A stretch of DNA of 64,000 bases from Pseudomonas coleopterorum (GCF_900105555.1 NZ_FNTZ01000001.1:868001-932000); one strand, 5' to 3'; positions 24,568-36,339 are shown, counted from the first letter of the stretch. Notes: generated by a model not told the origin, from the letters alone. Program-made: numbers and translations.

Positions 24568-27500
24568 ATGGTCCGTGTGAGTGCTGCGCTCGGGGGCTTG
24601 ATCCGTTGGGCCCTGGCACTGTGCGCCGTGCTGCTGGTGTTGCTGGCGCTCTATGTCAGCCTGGGTCGGCAGTTGATTCCGTTGGTGGCCGAGTACGATG
24701 CTCAGATCGAGGCGCGTGCCAGCGAGGCGCTGGGCATGCCGGTGCGCATCGGCAGCCTGGAAGGCCGCTGGAACCGTCTGGCGCCAGTGCTGCTGATTCA
24801 TGATGTGCAGGTGGGCGAGGGCAGCAACGCGCTGCGTCTCGATCAGGTCAAGGTGGTACCGGACCTGTTGAGCAGCCTGTTGGCGCGTGCGGTGCGCATT
24901 GCCCATCTCGAGCTGGGCGGCGTGCAGCTCAGCGCCGTCGAGGATGCCACGGGCAAGTGGTCGGTCAAGGGCGTGCCCCAGCAACCGGATCAGGCCTTCG
25001 ACGTGCAGCGCACGTTGCAGCAGATGCAACAGGTCGAGCAGTTGTCGGTGCTCGACAGTCAGCTGACCCTGCAACCCTTCGAGCATGATCCACTGACCCT
25101 CACCTATGTCGGCCTGAGTCTGCGCACCGCTGACGAGCGCCAGCGTCTGGACCTGCGCCTGCACCTGCCCGACGGTCAGCCGTTGGCGCTGAACGTCGAG
25201 GCTCAGGTGCGCGCCGAACACTGGCGCGACGGCCGCGCCCAGGCCTACGCGAATCTGCCGCAGAGCGACTGGGCAAAGTGGCTGCCAAGTCGCTATACCC
25301 AGGGTTGGAAGCTTGACCAGCTCAAGGCGGGGGGCGAGGTTTGGGTGGACTGGGCAGACGCCAATGTCCAGCGAGCCGTGGTTCAACTGGATGCGCCAGC
25401 GCTCAAGGGCGCCTATGGCGACCACAAGCCGTACACCCTCGCCGATCTCACGCTGAAGGCGTGGATGCAGCGCAACACCGACGGTTTCGACGTGAACCTG
25501 GGAACCCTCGCCATGACGCTGGACGGCAAGCCGTGGCAGACTCATATTGCGCTGCAGCAGCGCGCGGCAACGCCGTCGAGTCAGGAGCAGTGGCGTGTGC
25601 AGGCCGATCGCCTCGACCTGACCCCGATCACGCCACTGCTCGACGCGCTGGCACCCCTGCCCAAGCAGGTGGCGGCCATCGTCAATGGCCTGAACTTCAC
25701 TGGCGTGGTGCGCAACCTTTCCCTCGACGTTCGTCCCAAGGCCACGGGTGCCGAGCGCCTGAGCTACGCCGCCAATCTGGAGAATGTCGGCTTCGATGCC
25801 TACTACGGTGCTCCAGCGGCAGACAATGTCAGTGGCAGTTTGATTGGCGACATCGGCCAAGGCGAACTGCGCCTGGACAGCGACAAGTTCATGCTGCACC
25901 TGAGCCCCATCTTCGAAAAGCCCTGGCATTACCTCAAGGCTAACGCCCGGCTGAACTTCAAGCTCGATGATCACGCTTTCACCTTGATCGCGCCGGCCAT
26001 TCGTGTGCTGGGCGAGGAGGGCAAGATCGCGGCCGATTTCCTCATTCGCCTGCCGTTGCATCACGAGGCCGAGCCCTACATGGACCTGCGGGTTGGCCTG
26101 GTCGACGGCGATGGCGCCTACACCAGCAAATACCTGCCCAAGGTGCTCAGCCCGTCGGTCGACCAGTGGCTGCGTACGGCGATCAAACGTGGCGCGGTCG
26201 ACCAGGGTTACTTCCAGTACCAAGGCTCGCTGGCCAGTGCAGCCGAGGCCCATTCACGCAGCATCACCCTGTTTTTCAAGGTCCATGACGTGACCCTGGC
26301 CTTCCAGCCCGGCTGGCCGGAGGCGCGCAAGGTCGCAGGCAATGTCTACATCCAGGACGGCGACGTGCGCATCCTGGCTGACCGTGGGCAGATTCTCGAC
26401 ACCAAGGTCAGCGACGTTGCGGTCAGCGTGCCCCACGTACCAGTTGGCCAGGACAGCCACTTGTTCGTGAACGGCAATTTCGACGGCGGCCTGGCCGACG
26501 GGTTGAAGATCCTGCAGACCGCCCCGATCGGTACCGCCGACATCTTCGCTGGCTGGCAGGGCGAGGGCCCGCTCAAGGGCAAGCTGGAACTCGACATCCC
26601 GCTGGTCAAGGGGCACGAGCCCAAGGTGGTGGTCGACTTCAGCACCCGTGCGGCGCGCCTGAAGATCAAGTCGCCGGAGCTTGCGCTCAGTCAACTGGGC
26701 GGGACATTCCGTTTCGACTTCGACAAGGGCCTGAGTGGCGAGGGCGTCACGGCCCAGGCCTTCGATCAGCCGGTGAAGGCGCAGATCATGGCCGAGGGCA
26801 AGCCGGGCGCGCCGTTGACGCGCATCGTCGCCGACAGCCAGATCCCGGTGAAACGCCTGGTCGACTGGTTGCAGGTCAAGCAGGCCGTGCCGGCGTCCGG
26901 CGATATCGCCTACCAGTTGCAACTCAAGCTGGGCAGCGACAGCCAGCTTCGCGTCGACTCCGACCTCAAGGGCGTCGACATCGACTTGCCCGCACCCTTT
27001 GGCAAAGCGCGTTCAGTGGCCCGTCCCACGGCCTTCGTGATGAACCTGCAAGGCCGTGAGCGTCGCTTCGACGTCACCTACGCCGACATCGCCAGCTTCG
27101 CCTACGCCGCGCCGCCCAACGACCTGGCCAGCGGCCGCGGTGAATTGCTGGTCGGCGCCGGCACGCCGCAGCTTCCTGCGACCCAGGGCCTGCGGGTGCG
27201 TGGCGCGTTGCCGACCCTGGACCTGGAGCCGTGGCAGCAGCAGGCCGAGAACTACACGGGCGGCAATCCGAGTGGCACCGCCAGCCAGATCATCAATGCC
27301 GTCGACCTGCAGATCGGCACGCTCAAGGGGTTCGGCCAGCAACTCGACCAGGCGCGGGTACAGCTCAACCGCAGCCCCAGCGCCTGGCACCTCGCTGTGG
27401 CCAGCCAGCAAATCACTGGCAGGGTCGATGTACCCGATGGCAAGGCGACCCCGATCAATGTCGACCTCGACACCGTGCGCTTGCCGCCGGTCGATCCGAA

Positions 27501-28383
27501 CGCGGTCAAGGCCGATAATCCGGTCGAGTCGCCTGATCCCCTGGCCAATGTCGATCCGCGCAAGATACCGGCGGTCAATGTCAGGATTCGCCAGCTGTTG
27601 CAGGGTTCGGAACTGGTCGGCAGTTGGTCGTTGAAGCTGCGCCCAACCGCCCGTGGTGTCGCCCTCAACGACCTCGACCTGGGGCTCAAGGGCTTGATGC
27701 TGCAAGGTGCTGCGACTTGGGAAGGTGCCTCTGGAGCGTCCAGCACCTGGTTCCGCGGGCGGCTGCAGGGCAAGAACCTGGCCGACGTGCTCCAGGCCTG
27801 GAAATTCGCGCCCACCGTGACCAGCGAGTCGTTCCACCTGGATGCCGACGGCCGCTGGCCCGGTTCGCCGGCCTGGGTGGGACTCAAGCGTTTTTCCGGC
27901 AACCTGGACGCGACCCTGCGTGACGGCCAGTTCGTCGAAGTCGAAGGCGGTGCGCAGGCCCTGCGCGTGTTCGGTCTGCTCAACTTCAATGCGATCGGTC
28001 GCCGTCTGCGTCTGGATTTCTCCGATGTGCTGGGCAAGGGTTTGAGCTACGATCGAGTCAAGGGCCTGCTGGTGGCCAGCGAAGGGGTGTACGTGACGCG
28101 GACCCCGATCACCCTGCGCGGCCCCAGCACCGACATCGATCTGGACGGTACCCTGGACATGGTGCGCGACGGCGTCAACGCCAAGGTGCAGGTCGCCTTG
28201 CCGATCACCAACAGCCTGCCGCTGGCTGCGGTCCTGGTGGGCGCACCGGTGGTCGGCGGCGCCCTGTTCGTGGTGAACAAGCTGCTCGGCGACCGCGTGG
28301 CGCGCTTTGCCAGTGTGCAGTACCGCATCGAGGGGTCGTGGAAGGATCCGCAGATGACCCTGGTCAAGCCTTTCGGTGGCTGA
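24568..28383 (+). CDS. yhdP: YhdP-family AsmA-like inner-membrane protein
   Basis: 1271 residues. One N-terminal membrane helix (about 12-32) anchors a very long periplasmic, mostly beta-strand body. The body begins EARASEALGMPVRIGSLEGRWNRLAPVLLIHDV, the DUF3971 entry. The C-terminal third has the AsmA-like repeats RGRLQGKNLADVLQAW and FVEVEGGAQALRVFGLLNF. In E. coli, YhdP with TamB and YdbH carries phospholipids to the outer membrane along a groove. GGAG lies before ATG 24568; a TTG six codons upstream is less likely. The order rng-yhdP-tldD is common, but a nitrilase-like gene that often sits before tldD is missing here. Confidence 0.92.
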   Translation: MVRVSAALGGLIRWALALCAVLLVLLALYVSLGRQLIPLVAEYDAQIEARASEALGMPVRIGSLEGRWNRLAPVLLIHDVQVGEGSNALRLDQVKVVPDLLSSLLARAVRIAHLELGGVQLSAVEDATGKWSVKGVPQQPDQAFDVQRTLQQMQQVEQLSVLDSQLTLQPFEHDPLTLTYVGLSLRTADERQRLDLRLHLPDGQPLALNVEAQVRAEHWRDGRAQAYANLPQSDWAKWLPSRYTQGWKLDQLKAGGEVWVDWADANVQRAVVQLDAPALKGAYGDHKPYTLADLTLKAWMQRNTDGFDVNLGTLAMTLDGKPWQTHIALQQRAATPSSQEQWRVQADRLDLTPITPLLDALAPLPKQVAAIVNGLNFTGVVRNLSLDVRPKATGAERLSYAANLENVGFDAYYGAPAADNVSGSLIGDIGQGELRLDSDKFMLHLSPIFEKPWHYLKANARLNFKLDDHAFTLIAPAIRVLGEEGKIAADFLIRLPLHHEAEPYMDLRVGLVDGDGAYTSKYLPKVLSPSVDQWLRTAIKRGAVDQGYFQYQGSLASAAEAHSRSITLFFKVHDVTLAFQPGWPEARKVAGNVYIQDGDVRILADRGQILDTKVSDVAVSVPHVPVGQDSHLFVNGNFDGGLADGLKILQTAPIGTADIFAGWQGEGPLKGKLELDIPLVKGHEPKVVVDFSTRAARLKIKSPELALSQLGGTFRFDFDKGLSGEGVTAQAFDQPVKAQIMAEGKPGAPLTRIVADSQIPVKRLVDWLQVKQAVPASGDIAYQLQLKLGSDSQLRVDSDLKGVDIDLPAPFGKARSVARPTAFVMNLQGRERRFDVTYADIASFAYAAPPNDLASGRGELLVGAGTPQLPATQGLRVRGALPTLDLEPWQQQAENYTGGNPSGTASQIINAVDLQIGTLKGFGQQLDQARVQLNRSPSAWHLAVASQQITGRVDVPDGKATPINVDLDTVRLPPVDPNAVKADNPVESPDPLANVDPRKIPAVNVRIRQLLQGSELVGSWSLKLRPTARGVALNDLDLGLKGLMLQGAATWEGASGASSTWFRGRLQGKNLADVLQAWKFAPTVTSESFHLDADGRWPGSPAWVGLKRFSGNLDATLRDGQFVEVEGGAQALRVFGLLNFNAIGRRLRLDFSDVLGKGLSYDRVKGLLVASEGVYVTRTPITLRGPSTDIDLDGTLDMVRDGVNAKVQVALPITNSLPLAAVLVGAPVVGGALFVVNKLLGDRVARFASVQYRIEGSWKDPQMTLVKPFGG

Positions 28384-28491
28384 CAATGCGGTTGCCTTGG
28401 CTGTGTATCGGACGGCTGGGCCAGGCCGGGTATTGAAAACGTGTCGGGGCGGACGCATGTAGTGTTTATTCGTCACAGGCACCGGCATTGC

Positions 28492-28514
28492 GCGCGTCGC
28501 CCCAGGCGACGCGC
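28492..28514 (+). terminator. Hairpin after yhdP
   Basis: Perfect 10-base arms GCGCGTCGCC and GGCGACGCGC surround CCA about 110 bases past the yhdP stop. There is no T-run, so it may be a partial terminator or transcript-end structure. Confidence 0.35.
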
Positions 28515-28630
28515 GAGCATCCATTTGCGCAGACCGCCTCGCGGCCTGCGAGCACCTACTGACGCAGCGCCGCCAAGCGAACTGCGAGCATCTATCCCGC
28601 AGCGCGCGACGCGCCCTGCGAACAGCGCGG
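28513..28630. repeat. Degenerate tandem repeat, unit about 35 bases
   Basis: Four units start at 28513, 28548, 28584 and 28618 (the last is short). Each begins GCGAGCA(T/C)C(C/T)A or GCGAACA and runs 34-36 bases, ending close to the tldD ribosome-binding site. Similarity is strong only in the first 10-12 bases and a central GCAG. Together with 28384-28491, which shows no gene, this fills the yhdP-tldD gap. Confidence 0.6.
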
Positions 28631-28637
28631 AGTAAAT

Positions 28638-30080
28638 ATGAGCCAGATGTTATCCACCGTCAGCGACCACCTGCTGGCCCCCGGCGGCCTCACGCTCGAC
28701 AGCCTGCAATCGGTGCTGGGCGAGTTGGCCGGCCCGGGCATCGACGCGGCCGACCTGTATTTCCAGGGTCAGATTTCCGAGTCCTGGGCGCTGGAAGACG
28801 GCATCGTCAAGGAAGGCAGTTTCAACCTCGACCAAGGCGTGGGCGTACGCGCCCAGTCCGGGGAAAAGACCGGCTTCGCCTACAGCAACGCGATCACCCA
28901 GGATGCGCTGGTGCAGGCCGCGCGCGCGGCGCGCTCGATCTCCCGCGCCGGCCAGAATGGCCGTGTGCAGGCCTTCAGCAGTCCAGTGGTCAGCCAGCTG
29001 TACGGTCCGGACAACCCACTGGAAGTGCTTACCCGCGCCGAAAAGGTCGACCTGCTCAAGCGTGTCGATGCCGCCACTCGCGCACTGGACCCCCGTATTC
29101 AGCAAGTCACCGTGAGCATGGCCGGGGTCTGGGAACGGATTCTGGTCGCGGCCGCTGATGGCAGCCTGGCGGCGGACGTGCGACCACTGGTGCGTTTCAA
29201 CGTCAGTGTCATCGTCGAGCACAACGGTCGTCGCGAGCGCGGTGGCCATGGCGGCGGTGGACGTACCGACTATCGTTATTTCCTCGCCGAAGACCGCGCC
29301 ATGGGCTATGCCCGCGAGGCGCTGCGCCAGGCTCTGGTGAACGTCGAAGCGGTGGCGGCACCGGCGGGCACCATGCCCGTGGTGATGGGTGCCGGCTGGT
29401 CTGGCGTGTTGCTGCACGAAGCGGTCGGGCATGGTCTGGAAGGCGACTTCAACCGCAAGGGCAGCTCGGCCTACAGCGGTCGCGTCGGTGAGAAGGTGGC
29501 ATCGAGCCTGTGCACCATCGTCGACGATGGCACGCTGGCCGGGCGTCGCGGCTCGCTGAGCGTCGATGACGAAGGTACGCCGACCCAGTGCACCACCTTG
29601 ATCGAAAATGGCGTGCTCAAGGGCTACATGCAGGACAAGCTCAACGCGCGGCTGATGGGCGTCGCTGCCACCGGCAACGGTCGCCGCGAATCCTATGCGC
29701 ACCTACCCATGCCGCGCATGACCAACACCTACATGCTGGCGGGCGAGAGCGATCCGGCCGAGATCATCGCTTCGGTGAAGAAAGGCATCTACTGCGCCAA
29801 CCTTGGCGGCGGACAGGTGGATATCACCAGCGGCAAGTTCGTCTTCTCGACCAGCGAAGCCTACCTGATCGAAGATGGCAAGATCACCACGCCAGTCAAG
29901 GGCGCGACGTTGATCGGCAATGGGCCGGAGGCGATGAGCAAGGTGTCGATGGTCGGCAACGACCTGGCACTGGACAGTGGCGTGGGCACCTGTGGCAAGG
30001 ATGGCCAGTCGGTACCGGTCGGTGTCGGTCAGCCCACCTTGAAGATCGATGCGATCACGGTGGGCGGTACCGGCGCCTGA
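28638..30080 (+). CDS. tldD: TldD, subunit of the TldD/TldE metalloprotease
   Basis: 480 residues. The zinc site [14 protein letters not shown] (HExxxH) is near residue 260, the catalytic motif of peptidase family U62. TldD pairs with inactive TldE/PmbA to trim peptides through a central tunnel; known roles are microcin B17 maturation and CcdA degradation. The N-terminal half carries the [24 protein letters not shown] block of the family. CGGAG stands before the ATG. Its partner gene pmbA is 0.7 kb downstream, beyond darP on the opposite strand. Confidence 0.96.
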   Translation: MSQMLSTVSDHLLAPGGLTLDSLQSVLGELAGPGIDAADLYFQGQISESWALEDGIVKEGSFNLDQGVGVRAQSGEKTGFAYSNAITQDALVQAARAARSISRAGQNGRVQAFSSPVVSQLYGPDNPLEVLTRAEKVDLLKRVDAATRALDPRIQQVTVSMAGVWERILVAAADGSLAADVRPLVRFNVSVIVEHNGRRERGGHGGGGRTDYRYFLAEDRAMGYAREALRQALVNVEAVAAPAGTMPVVMGAGWSGVLLHEAVGHGLEGDFNRKGSSAYSGRVGEKVASSLCTIVDDGTLAGRRGSLSVDDEGTPTQCTTLIENGVLKGYMQDKLNARLMGVAATGNGRRESYAHLPMPRMTNTYMLAGESDPAEIIASVKKGIYCANLGGGQVDITSGKFVFSTSEAYLIEDGKITTPVKGATLIGNGPEAMSKVSMVGNDLALDSGVGTCGKDGQSVPVGVGQPTLKIDAITVGGTGA

Positions 30081-30089
30081 AGCGGGTGA

Positions 30090-30111
30090 TGGGCAAGCCG
30101 GACGGCCTGCC
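30090..30111. terminator. Hairpin between converging tldD and darP
   Basis: GGGCAAGCC and GGCCTGCCC pair (one mismatch) around GGAC, between the two stop codons. Position suits a shared terminator, though no T-run is present. Confidence 0.35.
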
Positions 30112-30121
30112 CGCGGGCCTG

Positions 30122-30643
30122 TCAGCGCAGGCCGCGTTGGGTTTCGTCCAGCTCGCGGATGTACTTGAAGATCTTGCGCGTGGTAGCGGGCGGCTTGTTG
30201 TGAGCCGTTTCGTGCTGGGCCTGGCGAACCAGGTTGCGCAGGTGCTGGCGGTCGGTTTCCGGGTACTCGGCGAAGAACGCCTCCAGCACCTGGTCCGGGC
30301 CTGCGACCAACCGATCGCGCCAACGCTCCAGGTTGTGGAAACGTTCGTTGTACTGCCGGGTGGAGGCGTCCAGTTGATCGAGCAGCACCAGAATCGCCTC
30401 GACGTCCTGATCGCGCATCAGCTTACCGATGAACTGGATGTGGCGTTTGCGCGCGATGTGCGCCGTGTGCTTTGAGGCGTCACCCAGTGCCCGCCGCAAA
30501 GCGTCGGTCAGGGGCAGGCGATCGAGCATGTCCGGCTTGAGCGTGGTGAGCCGCTCGCCCAGATCGGTCAGCGCATGCAGTTCGCGCTTGACCTGAGTTT
30601 TGCTTTTTCCCTCGTCGAGGGAGTCGTCGTAAGAATCAACCAT
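30122..30643 (-). CDS. darP: DarP/YjgA, ribosome-biogenesis factor (DUF615)
   Basis: 173-residue, all-helical, highly charged protein. The opening [23 protein letters not shown] and the central [14 protein letters not shown] block are diagnostic for DUF615. In E. coli the protein binds late 50S precursors and helps peptidyl-transferase centre maturation. The closing [14 protein letters not shown] is also conserved. It lies antisense between tldD and pmbA, as in other pseudomonads. The start at 30643 is set by homology; no strong ribosome-binding site is visible. Confidence 0.92.
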   Translation of the reverse strand: MVDSYDDSLDEGKSKTQVKRELHALTDLGERLTTLKPDMLDRLPLTDALRRALGDASKHTAHIARKRHIQFIGKLMRDQDVEAILVLLDQLDASTRQYNERFHNLERWRDRLVAGPDQVLEAFFAEYPETDRQHLRNLVRQAQHETAHNKPPATTRKIFKYIRELDETQRGLR

Positions 30644-30751
30644 GGGGGCCGTCCGCAAATAAACGCCGCCATGATAACCAGTCGGGGGCCGCTTGTCTGG
30701 CCCGGCCGTAGATCGGCCCGCGCCGAAACCCGAATTTGAGTGGAGAACACC

Positions 30752-32098
30752 ATGAACGCACCCCAGAGCGTCGGCCCGCAGGCACTGCCCGTCCTGCAGG
30801 AGCAAGTGCAGCAGATCATCGACGAAGCCAAACGCCAGGGCGCCAGTGCCTGTGAAGTGGCGGTTTCGCTGGAGCAGGGCCTGTCCACGTCGGTGCGTCA
30901 ACGCGAGGTGGAAACTGTCGAGTTCAACCGTGACCAAGGCTTTGGCATCACGCTGTACGTTGGCCAGCGCAAGGGCTCGGCCAGCACCTCGGCCAGCGGT
31001 CCACAGGCCATTCGCGAAACCGTCGCCGCAGCGCTGGCGATCGCCAAACACACCTCCGAAGATGAAAGCTCGGGCTTGGCCGACGCCGCCCTGATGGCGC
31101 GCGAGCAGCCGGACTTCGACCTTTACCACGCCTGGGACATCACGCCCGAGCAGGCCATCGAAAAGGCCCTGGCCTGCGAAGCGGCCGCCTTCGATGCCGA
31201 ACCCCTGATCAAGAACGCCGACGGCACCACGCTCAACACCCACCAGGGCTGCCGCGTGTATGGCAACAGCCATGGTTTCATCGGCGGCTATGCGTCGACC
31301 CGGCACAGCCTGAGTTGCGTGATGATCGCCGAGGCCAACGGTCAGATGCAGCGTGACTACTGGTACGACGTCAATCGTCAGGGCGAATTGCTCGCCGATC
31401 CCGTTGCCATCGGTCAGCGCGCCGCACAGCGGGCTGCGGCCCGATTGGGCGCACGTCCGGTGCCGACCTGCGAGGTACCGGTGCTGTTTTCAGCCGAGCT
31501 GGCCGGGGGCTTGTTCGGCAATTTCCTGGCCGCCGTTTCCGGGGGCAACCTGTATCGCAAGTCCTCGTTCCTGGAAGGGGCGATGGGGCAGCGCCTGTTC
31601 CCCGAGTGGCTGACCCTGGACGAGCGTCCGCACCTGATGCGTGCCATGGGCAGCGCAGCGTTCGACGGCGATGGTCTGGCCACCTACGCCAAGCCGTTCG
31701 TGGAGAACGGTGAACTGGTCTCCTATGTGCTCAGTACCTATTCAGGGCGCAAGCTGGGCCTGCCCAGCACCGCCAACTCCGGTGGCGTGCACAACCTGTT
31801 CGTGACCCACGGCGACGAAGACCAGAAAGCGCTGCTACGGCGCATGGGGCGTGGCTTGCTGGTCACCGAGTTGATGGGCCACGGCCTGAACATGGTCACC
31901 GGCGACTACTCGCGCGGTGCTGCCGGATTCTGGGTCGAAAATGGCGAGATCCAGTTTCCGGTTCAGGAAGTGACCATTGCCGGGAACATGCGCGACATGT
32001 TCAAACAGATCGTCGCCGTGGGTAACGATCTGGAGCTGCGCAGCAACATTCGCACAGGCTCGGTCCTGATCGAGCGCATGACCGTCGCCGGCAGCTGA
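30752..32098 (+). CDS. pmbA: PmbA/TldE, partner subunit of TldD
   Basis: 448 residues, paralogous to TldD but without the HExxxH motif: the same region reads [24 protein letters not shown]. This fits the non-catalytic subunit of the heterodimer. The late block [40 protein letters not shown] is a hallmark. GTGGAG before ATG 30752 sets the start. No gene overlaps it and it does not share an operon with tldD. Confidence 0.95.
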   Translation: MNAPQSVGPQALPVLQEQVQQIIDEAKRQGASACEVAVSLEQGLSTSVRQREVETVEFNRDQGFGITLYVGQRKGSASTSASGPQAIRETVAAALAIAKHTSEDESSGLADAALMAREQPDFDLYHAWDITPEQAIEKALACEAAAFDAEPLIKNADGTTLNTHQGCRVYGNSHGFIGGYASTRHSLSCVMIAEANGQMQRDYWYDVNRQGELLADPVAIGQRAAQRAAARLGARPVPTCEVPVLFSAELAGGLFGNFLAAVSGGNLYRKSSFLEGAMGQRLFPEWLTLDERPHLMRAMGSAAFDGDGLATYAKPFVENGELVSYVLSTYSGRKLGLPSTANSGGVHNLFVTHGDEDQKALLRRMGRGLLVTELMGHGLNMVTGDYSRGAAGFWVENGEIQFPVQEVTIAGNMRDMFKQIVAVGNDLELRSNIRTGSVLIERMTVAGS

Positions 32099-32162
32099 TC
32101 CTAGCGCCGGTCCGTCGCGGCCGGCACGGTTTGCAGCACAGGTGCCCACATGGGCGCTTGTG

Positions 32163-32181
32163 TTGATTCTCAATATCAATC
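32163..32181. promoter_or_regulatory. Candidate Fur box before fagA
   Basis: The AT-rich 19 bases TTGATTCTCAATATCAATC, read on the other strand as GATTGATATTGAGAATCAA, resemble Fur targets of the GAGAATxATT kind. They stand out from the GC-rich surroundings, 36 bases before fagA. In P. aeruginosa this operon is Fur-repressed. Another AT stretch (AATAATAAAA) follows and could be the -10 region. Confidence 0.55.
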
Positions 32182-32216
32182 AATAATAAAACTCATTCCG
32201 GCAAAAAGGTGCGCCG

Positions 32217-32604
32217 ATGAGTTCTGCCGTTCACGAATTCGCCCATCTCGAAAACTGGCATTGGCTCGGCCTGCAAATCCGTTGCGCGCTGGCCCCCGAC
32301 GAGCCGCGACTCATCGAACACTACCTCGCCCAAGGCCGCTACCTGGCGCGCTTTACCCCGACTTCTTCATGGTCCGTGGCTCACGGCACCTTTCGCCTGA
32401 TGCTCGCTACCGCCCTCGATCAAGCCCTGCCGTGGCACTGGCGCAGCCTGTGTCTGGACCAGGCTTGGCGGCCTTTGCGTGACCTGCGCAATTGCGCGGC
32501 ACAGCCAGCCCAGGTCCGCCAGTGGCAGGACTGCGCCCATCAGCTGGCGCGCTGCGAGTTGCTGCCTTCGATTCCACTCACTGATCTGCTGCAAGGATAT
32601 TGCG

Positions 32605-32612
<8 letters not shown>
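32217..32612 (+). CDS. fagA: FagA, small protein of the iron-regulated fumC-sodA operon
   Basis: 131 residues, with no signal peptide or membrane helix. It is rich in Trp, His and Leu; NWHWLGLQIRCALAPDEPRLIEHYLAQGRYLARF is the recognisable block. P. aeruginosa calls the matching gene fagA (Fur-associated gene) because it opens the iron-starvation operon fagA-fumC-orfX-sodA. Its biochemical role is unknown. AAAAAGG precedes the ATG. The stop codon lies inside the first codons of fumC (8-base overlap), so the two are translationally coupled. Confidence 0.8.
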
Positions 32613-33981
<1,369 letters not shown>

Positions 33982-34011
33982 CCGCTCGGCGACTGCTGGG
34001 AGACCTGCGCC

Positions 34012-34464
34012 ATGCAGCACTGGAAACGTATCACGGAGACGGCCAACGCCTGCTTTGTCCGGGGCGAGCTGATCGATGCGCGCGAACACTACCTGCAAGC
34101 CCTCGCTTGGGCTCAGGTGCTGTTCGAACGCTGGGCGGATGTCGACGAAGCGGTGGCCGCGTGCGTCATTTCCCATCACAACCTGGTTGACCTGCATCTG
34201 CAACTGCATCAACCCGAAGAAAGCGCCGAATACCTGTGCGCCATCCATGAACGCTTGTTGCGTGCGGCGCAGGACCCTCGGCTGCGGCCAACACTGCGCG
34301 AGGCCGCGCTGCGTCATGCCGGCAAGACCTACGCCGAGCTGCTCGGCTTCACTCGCCAGCATGGCGAATACCCCCGTACCCACCGGTTGCTGTGTGGCGC
34401 CGCCGACATCGACGTCGCGCCAGCGGTCACGCAATCCGATCACCTTCCCTACGGAGTTCACTGA
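34012..34464 (+). CDS. OrfX of the fumC-sodA operon, TPR-like helical protein
   Basis: 150 residues, predicted all-helical. The segments [28 protein letters not shown] and [30 protein letters not shown] have the spacing of tetratricopeptide helices. It corresponds by position and type to orfX (PA4469) between fumC and sodA in P. aeruginosa. No enzyme motif or signal peptide is visible. It may be an adaptor or metal-handling helper, but that is not shown. The stop lies 2 bases before sodA. Confidence 0.75.
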   Translation: MQHWKRITETANACFVRGELIDAREHYLQALAWAQVLFERWADVDEAVAACVISHHNLVDLHLQLHQPEESAEYLCAIHERLLRAAQDPRLRPTLREAALRHAGKTYAELLGFTRQHGEYPRTHRLLCGAADIDVAPAVTQSDHLPYGVH

Positions 34465-34466
34465 AA

Positions 34467-35078
34467 ATGCCCTATACCTTGCCCGCCCTGTCGTATGCCT
34501 ATGACGCCCTGGAGCCGCACATCGATGCCGCGACCATGGAGATCCACCACACCAAGCATCACCAGACCTACATCACCAACGTCAACGCCGCCATCGAAGG
34601 TACCGAGTACGCCGAATGGCCGGTGGAAAAGCTGGTGGCCTCGGTCAAGCAGCTGCCGGAAAACCTGCGTGGCGCCGTTACCAATCACGGTGGCGGACAT
34701 GCCAACCACAGCCTGTTCTGGGAAGTCATGTCGCCCAATGGCGGCGGTCAGCCCCAGGGCAGCGTTGGCCAGGCCATCGATGCCGAACTGGGCGGGTTCG
34801 ACGCGTTCAAGGAAGCCTTCACCAAAGCTGCCCTGAGTCGCTTCGGCAGCGGCTGGGCCTGGCTCAGCGTCACGCCTGAGAAGAAGCTGGTCGTGGAGAG
34901 CAGCGGTAACCAGGACAGCCCATTGATGAATGGCAACACGCCCATCCTGGGGCTCGATATCTGGGAGCATGCCTACTACCTCAAGTATCAGAACCGTCGG
35001 CCGGAATACATCAATGCGTTCTACAACGTGGTCGACTGGGCCAATGTCGAGAAGCGCTACCAAGCCGCGCTGAGCTGA
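34467..35078 (+). CDS. sodA: Manganese superoxide dismutase
   Basis: The 203-residue enzyme converts superoxide to oxygen and peroxide in the cytoplasm. Metal ligands are His27, His81 ([11 protein letters not shown]), Asp164 and His168 ([13 protein letters not shown]). The outer-sphere glutamine sits in GNQDSPL at residue 149, the MnSOD position, rather than near residue 70 as in FeSOD. Placement in the iron-starvation operon fits: the cell swaps iron enzymes for manganese and iron-free ones. Only two bases separate it from orfX. Confidence 0.96.
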   Translation: MPYTLPALSYAYDALEPHIDAATMEIHHTKHHQTYITNVNAAIEGTEYAEWPVEKLVASVKQLPENLRGAVTNHGGGHANHSLFWEVMSPNGGGQPQGSVGQAIDAELGGFDAFKEAFTKAALSRFGSGWAWLSVTPEKKLVVESSGNQDSPLMNGNTPILGLDIWEHAYYLKYQNRRPEYINAFYNVVDWANVEKRYQAALS

Positions 35079-35086
35079 GTCTGGCC

Positions 35087-35980
35087 ATGGGATCACAGAC
35101 CTTCGCGCTGGCCAGTGTTCGCCGTTTTCGTCTGGCACTGGGCACGGTGTTGCTGCTGGCCGGCGCAGCTCTGCTGGTGGGCGAGCTGCTGGACTGGCTC
35201 GACCTCGAACCGCGTATCCTGCGTGCACTCGAGGGCGGTGCCATCTGCGCCTTGGGCACCGCCCTGGGCGCCGTTCCGGTACTGGTCATCCGCAGCATGC
35301 CCGTCGCGGTGGCCGATACGTTGCTGGGTTTCGGTGCCGGCGTGATGCTCGCCGCCACCGCGTTCTCGCTGATCATCCCCGGCCTGGATGCGGCAGCGGC
35401 GATCGGTTTCTCGCGCTGGGGTGCCGGCGCCCTGATGAGCCTGGGCATCATGTCCGGAGCATTCTGCCTGTACCTGGTGGACAGGAGGGTATCCGGCGTT
35501 ACTCCGGATTACCTGGTGGGCACGACGCAACAGCCGGTGATCCCGGCACGCATCTGGATCTTCGTGATTGCCATCATCGCTCACAACATCCCGGAAGGCA
35601 TGGCCGTCGGCGTTTCGGCAGGCGGCGGCATGCACGACGCCGACAGTCTGGCGATGGGCATCGCCTTGCAGGATGTGCCCGAAGGGCTGGTGATCGCATT
35701 GGTTCTGGCCGGGGCAGGCATGGCGCGCTACAAGGCTTTCCTGATTGGTGCCGCATCCGGGCTGGTGGAGCCGGTGTTTGCGGTACTGTGTGCCTGGCTG
35801 GTACGCATGGGCGAGCTGCTGCTACCTCTGGGCCTGGCCTTTGCGGCTGGCGCCATGCTGCTGGTCGTGACCCACGAAATCATTCCCGAATCACGCAGCA
35901 ACGGCCATCACAAGCTGGCAAGCCTGGGCCTGTGTGTCGGTTTCTGTCTGATGATGGTCATGGACACCGCGTTGTCTTGA
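35087..35980 (+). CDS. ZIP-family metal transporter
   Basis: 297 residues and eight hydrophobic segments. HNIPEGMAVGVSAGG near residue 165 (helix IV) and QDVPEGLVIALVLAG (helix V) form the binuclear metal site of ZIP proteins. The family imports zinc, or iron and manganese. Its place eight bases after the sodA stop suggests read-through from the fagA operon and hence manganese or zinc supply, which is inference. The length and GufA-like fold fit. The ATG has only a weak ribosome-binding site. Confidence 0.88.
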   Translation: MGSQTFALASVRRFRLALGTVLLLAGAALLVGELLDWLDLEPRILRALEGGAICALGTALGAVPVLVIRSMPVAVADTLLGFGAGVMLAATAFSLIIPGLDAAAAIGFSRWGAGALMSLGIMSGAFCLYLVDRRVSGVTPDYLVGTTQQPVIPARIWIFVIAIIAHNIPEGMAVGVSAGGGMHDADSLAMGIALQDVPEGLVIALVLAGAGMARYKAFLIGAASGLVEPVFAVLCAWLVRMGELLLPLGLAFAAGAMLLVVTHEIIPESRSNGHHKLASLGLCVGFCLMMVMDTALS

Positions 35981-36050
35981 ATCTGGTACCTGGGTGGTGG
36001 ACAGCTCGATGGCCTCCACCCCGGTTCCGACGCTTGGCCACTGGCTTGGC

Positions 36051-36323
36051 TTACTCGCCTTCGTCGAACTTGTCGTTGATCAACTTGACGATGGCGTCCA
36101 GCGCTTCCTGATCCTGCTCGCCTTCGGTGTGCAAGTGAATGGTGGTGCCTTTGCCGGCTGCCAACATCATCACACCCATGATGCTTTTGCCATCGACCAG
36201 CGACTCTGGCGAGCGACCCACACGCACCTGACAGGGATAGCGTCCAGCGACGCCGACGAATTTTGCCGCGGCGCGGGCGTGCAGGCCGAGCTTGTTGATG
36301 ATTTCTACTTGGAGGGCGGGCAT
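36051..36323 (-). CDS. ptsO: NPr, HPr-like phosphocarrier of the nitrogen PTS
   Basis: 90 residues. The phosphorylated His15 lies in NKLGLHARAA and the regulatory-serine region in GKSIMGVMMLAA. NPr passes phosphate from EI-Ntr (PtsP) to PtsN; it links carbon/nitrogen status to regulation and in Pseudomonas to polymer accumulation. It is the last gene of the kds-lpt-rpoN operon. The rapZ stop codon lies next to its AAAGGA ribosome-binding site, a 16-base gap. Confidence 0.94.
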   Translation of the reverse strand: MPALQVEIINKLGLHARAAAKFVGVAGRYPCQVRVGRSPESLVDGKSIMGVMMLAAGKGTTIHLHTEGEQDQEALDAIVKLINDKFDEGE

Positions 36324-36339
36324 TGCGCGGGGGATCCTT

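Noticed and set aside
24430..26253. 607-codon minus-strand frame opposite yhdP
   Set aside because: Antisense to the DUF3971 part of YhdP; no ribosome-binding site or domain.
32479..32604. Longer fumC start upstream of 32605
   Set aside because: The extra residues lie inside fagA in another frame, and the AAGGA site and family start fit ATG 32605.
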